From the NCBI GenBank assembly GCA_026122225.1, contig JANEZZ010001374.1:186001-250000 (forward strand): a stretch of DNA of 64,000 nt. The letters run 5' to 3'. Below the pieces are notes generated by a model. That model did no database searches and was not told the origin of the DNA. It saw nothing but the letters and a program-made list of their open reading frames with translations. Numbering within the stretch: position 1 is the stretch's first letter; each line of letters opens with the position of its first letter. This document shows, in pieces, positions 22,481-34,127 of this stretch. The translations under genes were made by a program, and so were the position numbers. Source of the DNA: Heloderma charlesbogerti (lineage: Eukaryota; Chordata; Lepidosauria; Squamata; Helodermatidae).

Positions 22481-24334
22481 TAAGGAGTGTTGTATCTGGA
22501 CAGGCAGACATCTGCTTCCTTTCATGTGTTTGAGTTACTACATTTTTAAAAAACATGCTCTCAAAATGCTGCAAGGATAAATAAGTGAAAAGGCTCCCAG
22601 ATCTCCTTTCACTTTTGTACAAGATTTGCAACCTCTTTTTTTTTTTACACAGAGGTAACCTTTCGTAAAATAAATAATAGTAGGGGAAATAAAGGTCCTT
22701 TGTCTTTTTTCTTTTTTTGGTTATCAACACAGTTTTTATTTTTATAATCATAGTTATTTTTGCTTTGGGGTTGCTATGCTATCCTAGATCTATTTGCGTC
22801 ATTTGTGCTTCTCTAAACTCTCTGACAAAAAGGAATAGAGCGTTCATCTGTGCTTGAAAATCTAGTAAAATCGTTGTGCACTTAAAGCAATGATTAAAGA
22901 AAGCTAGATTAAAGGACATAGAGACCCTGTGAACCCTGTTTTGGTGTTCTGTATGCCTCTGACCTATAAAACCATTGTAGGCCTATCTTTTTTTCCCCTC
23001 AAATATGCCGCAAGTCAGCCCAAAATAATTATCAAGCATTTGGGGGTGGTTTTGCCTCTAGTCTAATCTGCTCAGCCAGAGAACAGGCAACAGCACATCA
23101 TGAAACAGGCAGTCAGGAGTGTTGACCTGTCTCTATGCCAGCCTTCCTCCATGTGAGTCCCTCCAGATGCACTTAACTATTTAATTATCAGAGGCACCGT
23201 AAGTCTCCAGTACTTTCTCATCACAAGGAGACTGACCCTGTGAAAGGCTGTCCCCTGGAACTTCCTACCCCTTTCAGGAAGAGGTGAGTAAAAAAGCAAT
23301 AATGATTCAATCAGCGCTGGCTGTGAAGGTTTATTAATAGAATTTTGCAGATAATCTTCACCTGAGATGATACAAGAAGACTGAAAATCTTGAAACAGTA
23401 CTGCAGTGGGTTAATAATGAATGAGTGTCTTGCAAGGCAAGAGCACTTGGGAGGAATGTCAAATCAAATAAAGGTTTTGCACAACAGCATCTAGGAAGAG
23501 CAATATCTAATCCACACACAAGAGCAGATGAGTCGGACCTAAGAAATTAGAGATTTCAAACACCATTATATGAGGACACAGATGCTGAGAACAGAAAGAG
23601 GCTGTCTGAGGATACAGGATATATTTTACACCGGCAACAATGTTCTGGTGTAAAACATTGTAATATATTGCAGGAAGAGAATGGCCACAAAAAAGATTTA
23701 ATTTGGATTTTTTGGAAGTATTTATTTAAAAAATTCTTAGCTGCCTTTCAGGGCAGAAGCCCTCCCAAGGCAGCTCACAGCAATAAAATACATAAATTAA
23801 TATGTAATAAACATATTAACATGTATTTTCCTGAGTCATCTCTTAGAAGCTATTGCAACAGCAGGGATTAGAAATTAACAGAAGAATAACTATGTAAAAT
23901 AACTGAATTAGCAACTTTCATGTTGTGTACTACAATAAAATGGCCACATATTTAAAGAGGACTCTGTAGCTTTCTTGAAAATACCAGGAAAGCTGAACAT
24001 AACGTTGTTCAAATATAAAAAGTTTTGCATGCATACATCATTCCAGGCAACATGGATAAAAGAAGTCAATGAAAACCAATTAACTACAGACTGATTAAAA
24101 GGCATTTTCCCCCACAAGAGAACGATAAAGTCTAGTAGCCATTCAGTAAATCGTAAGTGCATCTATCAACCATCCACTGCAAGCTAAGCAAATAGAAACT
24201 AATGTTTTACTGTCTTACTATTATTATCATATTTTTTGTAATCCTACTCTGTTCTGTTTGGTTGTTTATTTGTGGCACTTTATTGAAATGTGTTTCACTT
24301 GAAAGGATACTTTTCAAACTGGTTCACACATGGA
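22481..24334. other. mostly unassigned; LINE tail at about 23,715-23,800
   Basis: No gene. Bases 23,715-23,800 (TATTTATTTAAAAAATTC, GGGCAGAAGCCCTCCCAAGG) look like an inverted LINE/SINE 3' tail. The interval 22,500-23,700 shows nothing I recognise. Confidence 0.35.
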
Positions 24335-25198
24335 TAGGGATGTACGAAAGTCACGTAACTTTTCGAAGGGTGACATTCGTGGGGGGGGAGGCGCTCCGTC
24401 CCTCCCCCCCGAAATCCTGACCAGCCGGCTCCGCTCCGCAGGGATTCTGCGGAGCCGCCAGCTGGCTAGCAGGGACACAAATGTCGGCGGCTGTAGCCGC
24501 CGCCGCCGTTTGAGTCCCTGCAGTCAGCCATGATAGGCTACGTGATAGGCTATCACGGCTGATTTAAAAGGGAAAAAAACACGCATATGCAAATGGCGGC
24601 GCCCATGGGCGCCGCCATTTGCATTACTTATTTTAGCACGTCTTAGTCTACGTAAACATTTACGTAGACTAAGACGGCGAAAATAAGGGAAACGCAAATA
24701 GCGCAGTGTCTACGCTATTTGCGTTCCCCTTATTTTCGTCGTCTTAGTCTACGTAAATGTTTACGTAGACTAAGACGTGCCAAAATAAGGAACGCAAATG
24801 GCGGCGCCCATGGGCACCGCCATTTGTGTACGCATGTTTTTTTTTCTTCTTTTAAATCAGCCGTGATAGGCTACGTAAACATTTACATAGCCTATCACGG
24901 TGTTTTTTAAAAATCTAGCCGTGATAGGCTACGTAAATCTTTACGTAGCCTATCACGTTCTTTTGTTGTTGTTTTTTAACTGGAAATGGCGGCAGCGGTG
25001 GCCGGTCGGAAGACTGGCTGCTGCAGCCGCCGCCGCCGCACCGCCACCGGAGCCGCTGCCGCCAGGAAGATCCGCCCAAGGTAAGTCCCGTCCCGGGGGG
25101 GGCGGGGGGGCAGACTGTTCCACCACTGATTTTGGGGGGCCTAATGCGCTGGCATTCGGCCTCCCCGAGATTCGTGGCGGAATTCTCTGACATCCCTA
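24335..25198 (+). mobile_element. palindromic hAT-like element, copy 3 (864 bp)
   Basis: Perfect 8-bp TSD CACATGGA (24,327-24,334 and 25,199-25,206). Ends TAGGGATG in both directions. The core is a nested palindrome: paired GTGATAGGCTACGTAAAC/ATTTAC hairpins, CAAATGGCGGCGCCCATGGG palindromes, and central GTCTACGTAAA hairpins. The left (E1-type) arm is GC-rich but its donor is degenerate. The right (E2) arm has GGAAATGGCGGCAGC at 24,986, stays open for 31 codons plus 2 nt, and meets AAG|GTAAGT at 25,081. Hairpin loop sequences differ from other copies but remain paired. Confidence 0.9.
24986..25080 (+). other. putative outward-spliced coding exon (E2 exon), copy 3
   Basis: Opens with ATG in good context (A at -3, G at +4), overlapping an ATGGCGGC YY1-like core. 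It codes MAAAVAGRKTGCC followed by an Arg/Ala-rich stretch and is open to CCCAAG|GTAAGT at 25,081. The donor points out of the element across its terminus 117 bp away. Related exons occur at 39,056-38,950, 40,122-40,022 and 44,602-44,507. Protein homology unknown to me; transcription not shown. Confidence 0.4.
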
Positions 25199-27111
25199 CA
25201 CATGGATTGTCATCCCTAAATGGTTGCAGCTTCAAGATGTATAATAAATTTGCATATGTGAGTGACTCAGCACAGTCCAGTGCCCCATAGAGGACTTGCA
25301 TATCTCCTTCTGTCCTCTTAAACATAATGACTGAGTTCACACAACACGACAACCCATACTCAGGGGTGTGTATGGGTTGAATGTGGGTTGTCGTACCATT
25401 GATTGTTGTGTTGTATGAACCTAGACATGCTAACAAACCATGGTTTTTTAACTATAATCAACGCAAAAGAAAACCCATAGTTTGTTATTGGGTTGTGAAC
25501 TGTGGTTGTTCATGGTCAACGAACTAGTTTGTTAGCGCAGCTGGGTCCACACAACACAACAACCCATGGTTCAGTGACAACATGTCTACGCAAACATAAG
25601 CCTCATTAAGTTCAATGGTAGTGTGTATAGGACTGGTGCCTCAGCTACAGTTTTCTCTGGTCTGACTCCACTAACCTCACCTCACTCCTGAAGTCAACTT
25701 GCTTGGAGAAACTCTGGCCTAATCAGTATTCATGGCCATACTTGTTAACAATGTTAACAAAAGAGTACAATGAATAGAAATTGAAGGCTTCCCTTCTGTA
25801 TAAAATTGCTTTTCTGTTATCTTTAGAAGCGTGTGTGTGTGTGTGTGTGCGCGCGCGCTTGCATGCACATTTAAATAGACCCTGTTTATCTCACAGGACT
25901 TTTGTTACAAAAGAGAAGATTTAGAACGAGAATTAATTACATTAATGATGCTGTTTGAATGTTAATACTTCAGTGTCTTTCAGATCACACTTTATATCCT
26001 TTGATAAAGCATGCTCTGAAGAATTAACATTTTTATCTTCCTAAGCTTCCCAGTGCAATCAAACTACCGTATTTTAGTGGCTGAAAAGCATCTTTAATAA
26101 GTTATACTAAATCAGGAAATGCGCTCCGGTGTTATGCTGTTTTTTTGCATGTAACTCGGCTTACCTGAGCTTATCCATGCTGTCTTGTAGCTTTTTAAAT
26201 GTTAAAGTAGGTTTCTTTATTCCCTTTGGCAGAATGATTTAGCTCATATGCAGCAGACATTGTTGAATACATGTTTATTTATGTTTATCTACATTTTGTT
26301 CTTCCATGCAGCAAACTATTAATCTTCTAAGGAGATGGCCTTTTTTTCTTGTCCTACACCAGCTGCAGTTCTTATAGATAAGCTGGCAGTATACAAAAAA
26401 ATGTAAACCTCATGCATCATCTCCACATTCTTGCTTGTCTGTGGTTCTACCTCCATAGATATAATAATGTACAGTATGCCCTGAAAACATTTTTTTAAGG
26501 CTATGGCTCACTTCTTTTTGAAAGGTGTTAGCTCCAATCATTCGGTTGTCTTTTTGTAGAGGTGCTCCGTTGAAATCATTGGGAAAGCTGTAAGTTGGAA
26601 ACTGCTGCCTTCTCTTCCAGGTTTTCAAAGTTGCTATTTCTTGTACCTGTGACAGCTGTTTCTGGATGGTGGTACTTCTTCAGTAATGTCCTGGGCTAAG
26701 AGTACATGACACATCCTTCTTTGTTATAACTCTAATTATACAGCTGTATTAAAGTAGATGTGATCAAACAGCATTTTACCATTTTAATGCCTAGAATTCT
26801 AATCATTTTAAAATCAAGATAATTTCTCCCAACTCTCTGAACTTTGGTGTGCCTTATCTACCACATAAATAACATAAGCTGTCCACATCTTAGGGGAAAA
26901 AATCAATTAAGAAATGGGTGACCTACAGCAGTTCAGAAATTTCACCTTGAACTGCAAATTCTTCCTGTTGCAACCATTCTGTGCACCAATAACATACTTC
27001 CATTTTTCCTTTCGCTGATTTAGATCTCTCTCAAAAATTCAAGGAAATCCCAGGGATCTGGTTCTACCTGACTTGATGAAAATCCAACGTATAATAATAA
27101 AAATATGTGTT
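25199..27111. other. unassigned; ACAAC-rich inverted-repeat MITE traces
   Basis: No gene. At 25,330-25,580 repeated phrases such as CACACAACACGACAACCCAT and TGGGTTGTCGTACC occur in both orientations, suggesting a MITE-like family also seen at 27,800-27,870. A (GT)n(GC)n microsatellite lies at about 25,832-25,858. The remainder is AT-rich and unremarkable. Confidence 0.4.
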
Positions 27112-27300
27112 TTTTTAAGAACACCAGAAGGTCTATCTACTCAGGCATTCGCTTCCCACGGTAACCAGCCAAATGCCTATGGGAAGCCCACAAACAGGAC
27201 ATGAGTGCAATAGCACACTCCCACTGATGTTTCCCAGAAACTGGTATTTAGAAGCATATAGCTTCCAATATTGGCAGTAATATATAGCCATCATGACTAG
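27112..27300 (-). mobile_element. CR1-like LINE 3' end fragment
   Basis: Inverted 3' UTR as at 16,757: TAAGAACACCAGAAGGTC, AGCCAAATGCCTATGGGAAG, GGACATGAGTGCAATAGCAC, AAACTGGTATTTAGAAGCAT. Confidence 0.75.
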
Positions 27301-27429
27301 TAGCCATTAATAGCCTTATCTTTCCCATTTGTTATAAGCATTTATTTATTAGCTCAGTATTTTAAGTAATGACTAGCCATCTTGCAACACATGCTCAGTT
27401 GCAGCTTGACTCTTCCTGCATGGAACATC

Positions 27430-27465
<36 letters not shown>

Positions 27466-28567
27466 GTAAGAGGAGATCCTTCTGAAGCCAGTAAGCTAGT
27501 GTGTGTTTGTGCGCATGTGTGTGTGACCCAGTTCATGACAGTTGCTGCTGCTCGATTGCTGCCATTTGGCTCTTCCTGCCTTGCCATTCCTGGGTTGTTT
27601 ATTGTGATGTCCAAACTCGGAAATCTGGTTGTCTTTCCCCTTGGGTTCTATCTCTGGCCTGTTGAGGGAGAGACAGGCCAGGGTTCCCAGATTGGATGTC
27701 ACAATAAACAAGTCAGGGAGGGAATGTCCCTGGGTTGTGTAGTCACTCCTGCTGGCAGGAGGAATCAAGCGGGAGCAATCAAGCCATGGGGATTAGTGTG
27801 TTGGCTCATTCACGACAACCCAGGATTTTTTAAAAACTGGGTTGTTGTTTGAAAACCGGGTGCGTGAAAGGCTTATGGGGAGTTTCTCTGATGGGTGTGT
27901 GTGTGTTAGAGGGAGAAATGCTCCTTAGAGTGATAATTTCCTACATATATCAACTTTCCTTGAGGCTGCAATCCTATACTTACATACCTGGGAGTAATCC
28001 CCATTGAACTGAATGTATACATTGCATAGACATGTACAAGATTGTGCTATTAATTGTCAGTAAGATCCTGAATGTAGACCAGGTTCATTTCTTAGCCACT
28101 GAGTGGTTACTTACTCTAGATGTAGTCTCTTACAGAATTAATTACTGTTTGTTGCTAGGCTAACGTCTACTGTACTGTATTCTTGAGTACTATTTAATTA
28201 TCACAGTTTTTAGAAACCTTTTAATGATTGCATTATGATTTTAAAAAAAGTTTTTCTAGAATAGTTTGTGACATAAATTAGATTTGCAAATGGATTGTTG
28301 TCCAAAACCAGCTAAAGAACTTCATGGCTAAAACCACAGACCAGAACTTGTATCTATTATGTTTCAGTCTGCTCTCCTTTCAGTGCATTATTAGATCTAC
28401 TCATTACTGTGGTAAAGTTAATTTTTTGCCTCCATCCCTCCTGAAGTTTCTTTTTTAAAAAACAGTAGCATACTGGATTAGAAAAACCTTCATTTTAAGA
28501 TAAAAGTTAAAGTGTTTACAAATTTACCCATCAACTAAAGAGCATGGAAATTCTATTTTAAAAAATA
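27301..28567. other. unassigned, with a GA microsatellite
   Basis: (GA)n at about 27,434-27,462. At 27,590-27,870 are inverted phrases (TGTTTATTGTGATGTCCAAA / TTGGATGTCACAATAAACAA), forming a foldback of unclear class. The frames over it (up to 156 codons, low complexity start) are not convincing genes. Near 27,965-28,050 lies a piece of the dispersed GGAGTAATCCCCATTGAACT unit. Confidence 0.4.
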
Positions 28568-28768
28568 TATTATTATTATTACATTAATATCCTGCCTTCT
28601 TTCCTCCAAAGAACTCAAGGCAACTTACATGATCCTCCTCCTCCTCTCCATTTTATACTCACAACAACCCTGTGAGGTAGGTTAGGCTAAGAACCCAGTG
28701 AGCTTCGTGGCCGAGTGGGGACTAGACCCCAGATCCAACACTCTAACCACTGCACTACACTGGCACAC
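28568..28768 (-). mobile_element. tRNA-derived SINE (type A), internally shortened
   Basis: Minus strand: TGCCAGTGTAGTGCAGTGG, then CCACTCGGCCACGAAGCTCA, CCTCACAGGGTTGTTGTGAG and the tail end with (TAA)n. It lacks the segment between CTCACTGGG and AGCCTAACC seen in other copies. Confidence 0.78.
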
Positions 28769-29449
28769 TATTAAGATGCCAATGTTAACTTCCACACCAT
28801 GTAAGCAGTAAACACACTGAATTTTGAATATGACATGTACTTTAAATTCTGATCTCTTCTGAAAAGCAACCTCTTGCATAGCTTATCTTAAACTGCAGGG
28901 CATAATCCTATGTATGTTTAACAAGAAATCGGTTTTTGTGTTTGTATTCTTGTATCTGTGTTGAGGGAAAGACAAAGAGAATTTCTACACGAGCAATGTA
29001 TTGCATGTTCATGATTGGCCATTCACGGAAGTTTGCAGGTCCTTTACATGACATCATCAATCTCCAGGATGTCTCCTGCGCTTTCCCCCCTTTATCCCAC
29101 TTTCAGAAAGATTGGAGATAAAACAACAAGGGATGTTAATCCGTTCTATAGGCTGTGTGTAATGACAGCAAAGCATTATTATCATAGCACCATCTAGTGG
29201 CTGTAAAATGAAAGATATAGAAACATTAGAACTTGCTGAGGAAGGACTTTCCTCGATTCAAACCATGTGTCTTCCTGTGCAAAGGATCCAATGTAATTCT
29301 GCAAAGAAACTGGAAGCAGAAAGCCCCAGTAAAGATATGGGATTTCAGCCTCATTTGATGAATGTCAAAGAGAAAAACTGCAGGGGAGGAGAGAATACTT
29401 GTGTGTTTGTGTGTCTGTGGTTTGTTCTTAGTTCTTATATACTGTATAC
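28769..29449. other. no recognised feature
   Basis: No gene supported. Frames of 60-110 codons show no domain signature. Confidence 0.3.
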
Positions 29450-30465
29450 AATTATGGCCACCCCATCTCAAAAAGGATATCTGGAAAATCTGCTGAAAAG
29501 GATAACCAAAATTATCAGGGGACTGTAGCAACCTCCCGTATGAAGAAATGCTACACATTTGGGGCTTTTACATTTTAGAAACAAGGCCATTAAGAAGGGA
29601 CATAATAGAGATTAATAAAATAATGCATGGTGTGTAAAATGTGGATAGAGATAAGTGTTCCACAATTTCTGACAATACTAGTACACTAGGGCTCATCCAG
29701 TGAAATGGAGTGGCAGGAGATTCAGGTACTTTTCTCACACAATATCCCTGTTCAGGTATTCCCAACCCGGTTAGATCAAACACATAAGGAGGGAGAACAT
29801 GGTAGCCCCCCTCTGTCATCAAGTTCCTCACCCTCTACTCATGGAGGGCAACTGTCTGAAGAGGAGAGCCTCCTGTATCCATGGAAGCTCTCCATACAAA
29901 CAAGAACACTGAAGAATTAGTGGAGGCTTTCTGTGTGCCCAGGAACACTGAAAAATCAGTATTCTTGGTCACCTGGAAACCCTCCACATATACAGGAGGC
30001 TTTCCTCTTCAGACAGTTGCCCTCCATGAGTACAGAGTGAACCATGCAATGGCGGAGAGGGGCGGGGTTACCACACTCTCCTTCTTGCATGTTTGATCTT
30101 ACTGGGTTGAGAATGCCTGAATAGAGTAGTCTGTAATTAATTTATAGAATTCACTGCCATTAGATGTGATGACGGTCACCAACTTAGATGGCTTTAAAAG
30201 GGGATTAGACAAATTCATGGAGGATTGGCTACTAGTCAATGGCTATCAATGGCTACTAGTCATGATGGCTATATGCAACCTCTATGTACAGAGACAGTAT
30301 GCTCTGAATACCAGTTGCCTGGGAGCAATGACAGTGGAGGACTCTTGACTTCATATCCTGCTTGTAGGTTTCCTAAGAGGCATCTGGTTCCCCACTGTGG
30401 AGAATAGGGTGCTGAACTAGATGGCTGTTAGTCTGATCCAGTAGAGATATTCTTATGTCTGTATA
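29450..30465 (+). mobile_element. CR1-like LINE 3' region, split by a foldback MITE
   Basis: Left part (29,450-29,750) matches 46,970-47,240: GAAAAGGATAACCAAAATTATC, AAGAAATGCTACACATTTGG, AATAATGCATGGTGTG. Right part (30,122-30,465) matches the continuation: AGAATTCACTGCCATTAGAT, GGCTTTAAAAGGGGATTAGA, GCATCTGGTTCCCCACTG, ending CTTATGT. Frame broken throughout. Confidence 0.78.
29751..30121. mobile_element. foldback MITE, about 45-bp terminal repeats
   Basis: Left end TTCAGGTATTCCCAACCCGG then AGATCAAACA; right end, inverted, TTCAGGCATTCTCAACCCAG then AGATCAAACA. A second inner inverted pair (GGAGGGCAACTGTCTGAAGA and its complement at about 30,000-30,036) makes most of the 371 bp a palindrome. 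It splits a CR1-like LINE. No TSD identified. No coding capacity. Confidence 0.72.
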
Positions 30466-32394
30466 AGTAGAGATTGAGAATCCATTATTGTCCAACATTT
30501 TGTGTTTGTAAACTAAAGGTGTGTTGCATGTTGCGTCACTTGAGTTGAGGAAGTTAAGCTATTGACTTCATAGGTCTTCTGATCCCACCATAATTTTTAT
30601 TAGTCAGTCCATTTGACACTGTAGTTCTTTTAACAAAAGGGTAGTGACAAGAATTTGTCTTTGTTGAAGGCTCAGCCATAACCTTGAAGAGACACAGTCT
30701 TAGGCTAATATAGCATATCCTCCAGCACCTGCTAATAGGTTAGTGACTTGTCTGCAGATAAATTTCTAATCCCTGTTTCATAATTATTTATTTTATTTTC
30801 AAAAATTATATCCTGCCTTTAAAAAAAAAAAAAGAATTCAAGGTGGCTTACTGTCAAGACAGTGAATTCAGGCTCTGATGCAAGGTCAGGTTTCAATGCA
30901 GAACAGAATAGTAAAGAACCACATTTTGATGTCTCTCCAGTCTTTTTAGATTTCCTGCCAAATATCCTCCAGGCATAAACTGGAATACTGAAAAACCCCT
31001 TTGTGTTCCAGAAAATATTGTAATCCAACTAAGAGAAGCTATTCAACACTCTAAGCATGTTCCTGAACTGAAACGTGACTTTTTTGTTTTAGATTAGCTG
31101 AATAACACCTATCAGGAAAAGAAAAAAAATGCTTAACATTTATTTCTGGTGACTATTAACCTTTCAAAGGTTATTTTGTGATCCCACGCTAATTCTTCTT
31201 CACAAGAAAAGTATAATGGAGGCAATAAACTGGCTTGATCTGAGAGCTGAATAATCTGTGAATATTAAAAATCCAGTCACAACACACTAATAAAGACCAT
31301 CATCACATTATGTGATAGAGCACATAATTATTCCCTTTTTAAAACATTAATTGTGCAGCTTTCAAGAGCTCCTAATGGGCTTATGAACTGAGAAATTGAT
31401 TTGAATATTATACTTGTACTGAGAGTAGTAGAAATGATGCCCCTCAAATCTAGGCCTTGTATGCTAGGAAAGAAGGTATTAGTCAACTTCAGTCACTTCA
31501 AGTCAAGCCAGCTGTTCCTCTGGCACAGTATAGTTTACTCTGTCTAGCAATATTGCTCCAGGGTCAAAATTTTATCCTAGTCCTCCTACCTAAGGTCCTT
31601 TAATTGGAGACTATTTATTGTTTGTGCAGTCTTATCAATGTACATGGTGCTTTACAGAGTTTCATAAGCAAGAAGACAAGTTAGGAAGAAACACAACCAG
31701 GCTGCAATTTGTTTCCCCTTTTCTTTTTATTTCCCCTTTTTATTTAACTCTGCCATCACACTCTATTTTCCTAGCCTTGGAACACCGTAATCCTAAACCC
31801 TATGGATGAATTAACTGGGAGAGACTGTTGTCATGCCTCCTCGTTCAAATGCTTTTGCAAACCCGCATGTGTACATGTGCAATGGCAAAGCAGACCTTAA
31901 GAGGGCCTTTAAACTGAGGTGTGGTGTGCCCACAGTGGACTGCTGCGCTACACTCCTACTAAATGGGGAATAGCTATTATTCAAATAGGGAAATTAGCTC
32001 AAGCACTCATTCAGAGTTCAAATGCATTAACTTTATTTTTACAGATTTTTCTCAAAATGTGTGCATCCACATTCATCACAAAAGAGAAAAATGGCTTGTT
32101 TAATATGCCCTTTCCCTAGGACATGGGTCAGTATGCCAGTTAGTATGGGCCTAATTAGAATAGAGATAGTAAATATGAAGATTGGGGAAATTAGCATTTA
32201 CCAAATAAGGAAAGGAAAGTGATGCTATGGAACTGGCATATAGTATAATCAAAATTGTGCAGGAAAGGAGCGTAGTGCCTGCTAGTCATTCAGTGATGCC
32301 TGTAATCAGATTTTTTCAAAGGCGGTAGTGTTTTTTCTTCTTCTCCTTGATCCAAATTTGGAGGACTTGAATTCAGAAGGATAGCAAATATTAA
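30466..32394. other. mostly unassigned; LINE tail at about 30,783-30,860
   Basis: Bases 30,783-30,860 (TTATTTATTTTATTTTC, ATATCCTGCCTTT, CAAGGTGGCTTACTG) are an inverted LINE/SINE 3' tail. The rest is AT-rich DNA without recognised genes or RNAs. Confidence 0.38.
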
Positions 32395-32560
32395 TCTGTG
32401 TGTCTATTTTATATTGCCTTATATTGAAAGATTTCAAGATGGTTTACAAAAGTTAAAAACATTTAAAAAACAACAATCCCGGAACAACACAAGTATAAAA
32501 GCTGCAGATAAAAACACAGTTAAAAATTTAAAATAATCAAGATGTTTAAAGTGTTTGGTT
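32395..32560 (-). mobile_element. LINE 3' tail fragment, L2-like
   Basis: Inverted 3' UTR features: TTATATTGCCTTATATTG, GGTTTACAAAAGTTAAAAAC and a long A-rich lead. Assigned by resemblance to 51,885-52,190; the family is tentative. Confidence 0.45.
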
Positions 32561-32616
32561 GAATTTTTTTTTTTTAAATTGTCTGGGGCATAAAAGACAA
32601 TAAAGTTGACAGTATG

Positions 32617-32943
32617 TCCAGGTTCAGATGATCATTGGGGGTGGGGAGAGGCCTTTGTGGCTTCTCCCTCCTGCCCCTGCACAAGCCACCTCCGTTGTTT
32701 ACATCAATACCCATGCTGCAGTGTGGGTTGGCGAGTCTTGCGAACCCAACCTGCGGCAGGGGGTTGTAGGGTGGGTACAAAGCCACCCCCGCTATGCCAC
32801 ATGCCAAGTTCGTACTGCATGCCAACCCACACTGCAGCGCAGATAATTATGTAAACAATGGGCACCCATATGGCATGCACAGGGGTGAAGGGGAGAAGCC
32901 ACAATGGCTTCTTTTCCCCTTGCGATCATCCAAACACCCCCTA
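32617..32943. mobile_element. foldback MITE (about 327 bp)
   Basis: Two inverted arms: left GGTTCAGATGATCATTGGGG, TTGTGGCTTCTCCC, TGTTTACAT, TGCAGTGTGGGTTGGC; right, inverted, GTTTGGATGATCGCAAGGGG, TTGTGGCTTCTCCC, TGTTTACAT, TGCAGTGTGGGTTGGC. Arms of about 115 bp flank a roughly 90-bp centre. The ends are slightly different and no TSD was defined. Short frames over it are shadows of the palindrome. Confidence 0.65.
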
Positions 32944-34026
32944 TGTCTTCTTGATCAGAAATCTCAAAGCCAAAGAATTAATTAATTGGAGAACTAATTG
33001 ACTGGAAAGCCGGGTGCTTTGGAATAAACATCCTGCATCATGTTGGGAATCAGACTTAGATGAGCATTGGAGTACGTTTTGCCTTTCAGATTCCATAAGC
33101 AAATGCTCGTTGTTATGATGAATAAAGTCCATGTGTGGTGACACAGTTTGTGGATTTCAAGGACCCTTGTGGATGAAATGTATCTCTGTTCATCCTGCAT
33201 ACAGAGACACATTGCTCCCCTCCATAGAGTCTGTCGGTTGTAGCTAGGCCATACAGTGTCCAGAGTGGTGAGCAAGTTTTGCTCTCATAATAATGCCACA
33301 AGTGAATGATTTTACTTTTCCCCATAGGATTGAATGGAACGATAGGATAGCCATTCAGTTATATGGGAGAAAGGAAAGGATTTGCAAGTCAGGGATGTGA
33401 GAACTCCCCACTGTGCCTCTCCTCCTGTTCGTCGAAGCACTCAAGCGATCGACGATCACTGTCGATCGCCCCACGAACCGATAGCGCCTTTGCCAATTTT
33501 TTTTTGACTCAGTGATTAATATGAACAAAAAAGGGGATGTTTGCACACAAAGCCTCGAATTTGCACACTTTTAAATATCTGAAATGCACACTTTCAGCTA
33601 CATCTGCGCAACATTTGTATACAGTATTGCTCAATCATCCATTCACCATTGCAGAGATTTTGGGGAGGAGGGAACGTGAGGAGTGTTGAGTTGTTGCTGC
33701 GATGAGCTAATTTTCCCCCCCCAATTGGACAGATGTTGTGAGGCAGGTCCCCATGTTTCCCAACTGAACAATGATCTTTCCGTGTAGTGAATGAATCCGA
33801 CCATTTTTCATTCTGTAAGCCATTAGCATAATGAGTCATCTCTATGACTCACTCATTGATTCTGCCACCTCTCCTCTACTAATGCACTGACATTTGACAA
33901 GGATCCTCCGGGGCACGGGGCACTTCAGTCTTTTGTTGTCTGAGAATATGCACAATTATATGCTGGGGGGGTCAGTTCAGTTCAGTTCAGTGCTATCGCA
34001 GATTAGCAGACATGGGAATTTTTGGA

Positions 34027-34127
34027 ATGAAGCTCACTGGGTGACTTAGGGCCAGTCACAGACTCTCAACCCAACCAACCTCACGGGGTTGTTGTTGTGA
34101 GGATAAAATGGAGAGGAGGAGGTTCAT
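34027..34127 (+). mobile_element. tRNA-derived SINE (type A), 3' half
   Basis: Contains ATGAAGCTCACTGGGTGACT, AGGGCCAGTCACAGACTCTC, CTCACGGGGTTGTTGTTGTG and GGATAAAATGGAGAGGAGGA. It lacks the tRNA-like head and the tail. Confidence 0.75.

Noticed and set aside
27382..27852. 156-codon plus-strand frame as a gene
   Set aside because: It includes a GA microsatellite and an inverted repeat, with no domain or start-site support.
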